Shown here: positions 31,223 through 34,606 of the stretch, piece after piece
Layout of the letters: each line of letters opens with the position of its first letter
Numbering within the stretch: the first letter of the stretch is position 1
Assembly: GCF_901521055.1 (NCBI RefSeq)
Contig: NZ_CABEGA010000046.1
Location: 1 to 34,606, forward strand
Origin: Cellulomonas hominis
GTDB taxonomy: Bacteria; Actinomycetota; Actinomycetes; Actinomycetales; Cellulomonadaceae
Length of the DNA stretch: 34,606 nucleotides
Reading direction: 5' to 3'
Translations under genes and position numbers: made by a program
Notes under the pieces: generated by a model
Seen by the model: the letters and a program-made list of their open reading frames with translations, nothing else
The model's database searches: none
Told to the model about the DNA's origin: nothing

Positions 31223-32995
31223 TCAGGCGTCGTCGCGGGCCCGCAGCTCCAGGCTGATCTGGTCGGCGTCGAGCACCTTCAGGGCCTCCGTGAGAGCGCC
31301 GGAGCTCGCCGTCCCCAGGTCCCGCACCCGCAGCAGGGCGGTGCGCTGGGCGTCCAGCATGGCCATCCGCAGGTCCCGCAGCTGGGCCTCCACGGAGGTC
31401 CGGTCCCGGTCGGCGTCGTCGTCGCTCTCCACCTGCAGCTTCTGCCGGGCCGCGATGCGCCGGGCGCGGTCCAGCACCACGTCGTCGTAGGCGCTGCCGT
31501 CCGGCCGGCGCAGGTCCGGCCGCTCCAGCAGCTCGACGGCCGCGCGGGTCATCTCGCTGCCGAGCCGGTCGACGTCGGCCCGGTCGTCCGCACCGTCCCG
31601 GGACAGGCCCAGCACGCGGACCAGCCAGGCGAGCGTCCCGCCCTGGACCAGCAGCGTCCCGGCGGCGACGGTGAACGCGACCAGGACGAGCAGCGCGCGG
31701 TGCGGGGTGTCGTGCGGCAGCGACTGCGCCGCGGCCAGCGTGACCACGCCGCGCATCCCGGCCCACACCAGCACCGCGCCCTCGCGGGGGCCCAGCGGCT
31801 CGGCCTGCAGGTAGTCGATGTCCGCGATGCGCCGGGTGATGCGGGTGCGCAGGCGCACGCGGCGGTGCTCCGGTGAGTCGTCGCCCCTGGCACCCGGCGG
31901 CCGGCCGGGCAGGTGCAGCTGCGCGAGCTCCTCCCGGCCCAGGCCGTCCAGGGCGTCCGCCCGGTCGTTGATCGCCGACAGGTACCCGCGCACGGTGACG
32001 CCGCGGCGCGCGCGGCGGGACAGCGTGGTCAGCAGGAACGCGACGTAGCCGGTGCGGACCACCAGCACCACCGCGGCGGCGAGCACCCCGAGCCAGAACG
32101 CCCGCCACAGGCTGCCGTGCTCGTCCAGGACCTCCACGACCAGGCCGTACAGCTCCAGCCCCATGAGCAGGAACACCGCGCCCTCGAGCAGCAGCTCCAG
32201 CGTGCGCCAGTTCGCGGCCTCGGCGATCCGGTCCTGCGGCCGCAGCCGCACGCTCCCCGCCCCGGACACCAGCCCGGCGGCGACCGTGGCGACCAGCCCG
32301 GACGCGTCGAGGTGCTCGGCCGGGATGTAGGCCACGAACGGGACGATGAACGAGATGGCCGTCGTCAGGTGCGGGTCCGCGATCCTGGACCGGACCAGCA
32401 GGCTGACCTTCCCCACCACCGCACCGATCGCGACGGCCACCACGACGGCGAACGCGAAGTCCCCCGCCACCTCCCAGAGGGTCACGGAGGCGGCCGTCGC
32501 GGCGATCGCCGACCGCAGCAGCACGAGGGCGGACGCGTCGTTCAGCAGGCTCTCCCCCTCCAGCACCGTCACGACCCGCGGGCTGACGCCGGACCGGCGC
32601 ACGATCGAGGTCGCCACCGCGTCCGTCGGGCTGATGACCGCGCCCAGCGCGATGCCCGTCGCCAGGGAGATGTCGGGGATCAGCCACGAGAACAGCACCC
32701 CGAGCGCGAGCGACGTGGCCACGACCAGCAGCACGGACAGCCCGCTGATCGCCGTGAGGTCGCGCCGGAAGTCCATCGTCGGCATCGAGACGGAGGTCGC
32801 GTACAGCAGGGGCGGCAGCACCACGCCGAGGATCCACTCCGGCTCGATCTCCACCGCCGGCACCGCGGGGACCAGGCTGATGAGGACGCCGAGCGCCACG
32901 AGCAGCAGGGGTGCGGCGACGCCCACGCGCGGGGCCAGCGCGGTGACGCCCACGACGGCGACGGCCGCGACCACCCCGATCATCAGCAGGTCCAT
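31223..32995 (-). CDS. CPA1-type Na+/H+ antiporter
   Basis: A 590-residue monovalent cation/proton antiporter. About twelve membrane segments (5-420) include GIALGAVISPTDAVATSIV with the critical TD pair, VLEGESLLNDASALVLL (the ND motif) and VLVWAGMRGVVTLAAAQSLP. A hydrophilic loop of about 65 residues (RARRGVTVRGYLSAINDR...DIDYLQAE) breaks the later part, and the last 120 residues are a cytosolic charged helix with a Glu/Asp/Arg-rich coiled-coil-like part. ATG (32995) has GGAGGGG upstream. Role: pH and sodium homeostasis, exchanging external H+ for Na+ or K+; ion choice not predictable. Convergent with the DUF305 gene (six-base gap). Confidence 0.92.
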   Translation of the reverse strand: MDLLMIGVVAAVAVVGVTALAPRVGVAAPLLLVALGVLISLVPAVPAVEIEPEWILGVVLPPLLYATSVSMPTMDFRRDLTAISGLSVLLVVATSLALGVLFSWLIPDISLATGIALGAVISPTDAVATSIVRRSGVSPRVVTVLEGESLLNDASALVLLRSAIAATAASVTLWEVAGDFAFAVVVAVAIGAVVGKVSLLVRSRIADPHLTTAISFIVPFVAYIPAEHLDASGLVATVAAGLVSGAGSVRLRPQDRIAEAANWRTLELLLEGAVFLLMGLELYGLVVEVLDEHGSLWRAFWLGVLAAAVVLVVRTGYVAFLLTTLSRRARRGVTVRGYLSAINDRADALDGLGREELAQLHLPGRPPGARGDDSPEHRRVRLRTRITRRIADIDYLQAEPLGPREGAVLVWAGMRGVVTLAAAQSLPHDTPHRALLVLVAFTVAAGTLLVQGGTLAWLVRVLGLSRDGADDRADVDRLGSEMTRAAVELLERPDLRRPDGSAYDDVVLDRARRIAARQKLQVESDDDADRDRTSVEAQLRDLRMAMLDAQRTALLRVRDLGTASSGALTEALKVLDADQISLELRARDDA

Positions 32996-33094
32996 GCGCG
33001 CCCCTCCGCCCGTCCGTGGCCCGTCCCGTACCGCTCGCACGGTCATCCGGCCGGGTCGAGGTTACGTCGACCGGCCGGACTGCGGCTTAATGAG

Positions 33095-33118
33095 ACTGAG
33101 TATCAGTTGTGTTAGCGT
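33095..33118 (+). promoter_or_regulatory. Zur-like palindrome and leaderless -10 at the aztD promoter
   Basis: ACTGA-GTA-TCAGT (33095-33107) is a perfect inverted repeat in an AT-rich patch directly before TAGCGT (33113-33118), a -10 hexamer ending six bases before the aztD ATG, so the message should be leaderless. Fur-family repressors such as Zur bind palindromes of this size and position; zinc control fits the product. The match to the Zur consensus is partial, so the regulator is inferred. Confidence 0.5.
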
Positions 33119-33124
33119 CGGCAC

Positions 33125-34435
33125 ATGACCTTCACGACCCGCCCCCGACCGCGCCACGCCGCGGCCCTCGGCCTCGGCCTGTCCGTCACCCTCCTCGCCG
33201 CCTGCGCGCAGCCCGGTGCCACGCAGCCCGCGGCGACGCAGGAGCCCGCGACCGCCGCCCCTGCCGAGGCCGCGACCGTCACCCCGCGCCTCGTCCTCAC
33301 CTACGACGGCGGCATCCAGGTGCTCGACGCGACCTCCCTCGAGGTCGTCGAGGACCTGCCGCTCGACGGCTTCAACCGCCTCAACCCCGCAGGCGACGGC
33401 CGGCACGTCCTCGTGTCCACCACCGGCGGTTTCCAGGTGCTCGACGCCGGCACCTGGACCGAGCCCCACGGCGACCACACGCACTCCTACACGAGCGACC
33501 CCGTGCTGACCGACGTCACGTGGCCCGCGGAGAAGCCCGGCCACGCCGTCCCGCACGAGGGCCGCACCGCCCTGTTCGACGACGGCACCGGCACGATCAC
33601 CGTCGTGGCCTCGGGCGAGCTCGCCGACCCCGACGCCGAGGTCCGCGAGATCACGACGCCCTCCGCGCACCACGGCGTCGCGGTCGCACTCGCCGACGGC
33701 CGGCTGGTCGTCTCCGAGGGCACCGAGGACGCCCGCACCGGCATCCGCGTGCTCGACGCCGACGGCACCGAGATCGCCGCGTCCGACGCGTGCCCCGGCG
33801 TGCACGGCGAGGCCGTCGCCGCCGACGAGGCCGTGGTCATCGGCTGCGAGGACGGTGCCGTGGTCTACGCCGGCGGCACCATCACCAAGGTCGCGGCGCC
33901 CGACGCCTACGGCCGCATCGGCAACCAGGCCGGCACCGAGGCGTCCCCGATCGTGCTGGGCGACTACAAGTCCGACCCCGACGCCGAGCTCGAGCGCCCG
34001 ACCCGCGTCTCGCTGATCGACACCCGCACCGCCGGCCTGCGCCTCGTGGACCTGCCCGCGTCGTACACGTTCCGGTCGCTGGGCCGCGGCGAGGACGGGG
34101 AGGCCCTGGTGCTCGGCACCGACGGCGCCCTGCACGTCATCGACCCCGAGGCGGGCACGCTCGTGCGGTCCATCCCGGTGATCGACGCCTGGGAGGAGCC
34201 CGACGAGTGGCAGTCCCCGCGGCCGACGCTCACCGTCCTGGACGGCTCCGCGTACGTGACGGACCCCGCCACGAGCTCGGTGCACGCGGTCGACATCGCC
34301 TCCGGCGAGGTGTGGCGCACCGCCACGCTCGACGTCACCCCGAACGAGCTCACGGGCGTCACGGGCGACGTCGACGAGCACGCCGGCCACGACGAGCACG
34401 ACCACGCGGACGAGGACCACGGCACGGACGACTGA
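33125..34435 (+). CDS. aztD: AztD-like zinc-binding lipoprotein (beta-propeller metallochaperone)
   Basis: A 436-residue lipoprotein (lipobox LLAAC, C27) with a Thr/Ala/Pro linker and a seven-bladed-propeller-like body of repeated short strands (GIQVLDATSLEVVEDLPL, FQVLDAGTW, ALHVIDPEAGTLVRSI). His-rich loops HGDHTH (115-120), AHHG (181-184) and ACPGVHGE (C223 pairing with C241) match AztD, which hands zinc to the AztC binding protein of an ABC importer. A C-terminal tail (419-432) alternates His with Asp/Glu and should add zinc sites. No Shine-Dalgarno; leaderless start. The transporter genes would be expected next but the contig ends. Confidence 0.85.
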   Translation: MTFTTRPRPRHAAALGLGLSVTLLAACAQPGATQPAATQEPATAAPAEAATVTPRLVLTYDGGIQVLDATSLEVVEDLPLDGFNRLNPAGDGRHVLVSTTGGFQVLDAGTWTEPHGDHTHSYTSDPVLTDVTWPAEKPGHAVPHEGRTALFDDGTGTITVVASGELADPDAEVREITTPSAHHGVAVALADGRLVVSEGTEDARTGIRVLDADGTEIAASDACPGVHGEAVAADEAVVIGCEDGAVVYAGGTITKVAAPDAYGRIGNQAGTEASPIVLGDYKSDPDAELERPTRVSLIDTRTAGLRLVDLPASYTFRSLGRGEDGEALVLGTDGALHVIDPEAGTLVRSIPVIDAWEEPDEWQSPRPTLTVLDGSAYVTDPATSSVHAVDIASGEVWRTATLDVTPNELTGVTGDVDEHAGHDEHDHADEDHGTDD

Positions 34436-34463
34436 CCCCCGCCACCCACCCGTCCCCCCACCC

Positions 34464-34606
34464 GTCTCTTATACAATCTCCGAGCCCACGAGACGCTACG
34501 CCATCTCGCATGCCGTCTTCTGCTTGAAAAAAAAAAAAAAAGAAATATAACTTGCTGCGCTTTCTGCCGCTCCTACGTACTTTGCACACTGCCTCGCACG
34601 CCGTCA
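34464..34606. other. Sequencing adapter and read junk at the contig end
   Basis: From 34464 the sequence matches the Nextera read-2 adapter (34464-34494, one base missing), an eight-base index (34495-34502), the Illumina P7 tail (34503-34526, one mismatch), 15 A's (34527-34541) and unrelated low-G+C bases to the end. This is read-through of a short insert, not genome. Real sequence stops at about 34463. Confidence 0.95.

Noticed and set aside
34527..34541. Poly-A tract as a regulatory or transcript feature
   Set aside because: It directly follows the P7 adapter tail, where base calling runs past the insert.
1..34606. rRNA, tRNA, CRISPR array, insertion sequence, prophage or origin
   Set aside because: I saw no such structure in reading the intergenic regions and all gene products; small tRNAs cannot be fully excluded without a search.

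Overview
The window is a single contig of very high G+C (about three quarters G+C by eye), with many GTG starts, GTGA stop/start overlaps and tightly packed genes on both strands. The families present (LLM flavin oxidoreductases, YcnI, DUF2243, DUF3105, DUF305, caa3-type CtaG, an AztD-like lipoprotein, SpoIIE/RsbW/STAS partner switches) point to an actinomycete. A Cellulomonas-like member of the Micrococcales fits best, but the genus is inference. Both contig ends are suspect. Bases 1-128 form an almost perfect fold-back palindrome, and bases from about 34464 onward are Illumina Nextera adapter, index, P7 tail, poly-A and junk.

Left part (104-9781): a secreted purple-acid-phosphatase-like enzyme (-) with a PHO-box-like repeat upstream, and a HupE/UreJ-type membrane protein (-) with no visible signal peptide. 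A plus-strand run follows: lipoprotein, MFS transporter, CPBP-type membrane protein and TetR regulator. Next come a broken AMP-binding fragment (-), a 3-ketosteroid-dehydrogenase-like flavoprotein (+) with a palindromic operator at its promoter, and a 55-residue acidic protein.

Middle (9778-18580): an LPxTG-anchored surface protein (-), a small membrane protein (-), and a translationally coupled pair (-) consisting of an LLM flavin/F420 oxidoreductase and a fusion of a second, reduced LLM domain to a BBE-type FAD oxidase. A MarR regulator (+) is divergent from the pair, and the two promoters overlap at their -35 elements. Beyond it, an OhrR-like MarR regulator (-) is divergent from an unknown 68-residue protein (+), with two adjacent near-perfect palindromes between them. 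A YcnI copper-type protein and a membrane protein (-) follow.

Signalling block (18690-28544): a MASE1-PAS-SpoIIE phosphatase and a small phosphoesterase (+), an RHH/Doc toxin-antitoxin pair (+), then a minus-strand operon of cellulose-synthase-like glycosyltransferase, STAS antagonist, RsbW-like kinase and GAF-SpoIIE phosphatase. A membrane GGDEF(degenerate)-EAL protein is divergent from that operon. This looks like polysaccharide synthesis joined to partner switching and c-di-GMP turnover, and is the most interesting system here.

Right part (28548-34435): CtaG-like and DUF2243 membrane proteins (-), a DUF3105-DUF305 coupled pair (+), a CPA1-type Na+/H+ antiporter (-), and an AztD-like zinc lipoprotein (+) with a Zur-like palindrome in its promoter. 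A recurring theme is TANNNT placed 6-7 bases before a start codon with no Shine-Dalgarno sequence, which suggests leaderless mRNAs for several regulators and transporters. I saw no rRNA, tRNA, CRISPR array, insertion sequence or prophage.
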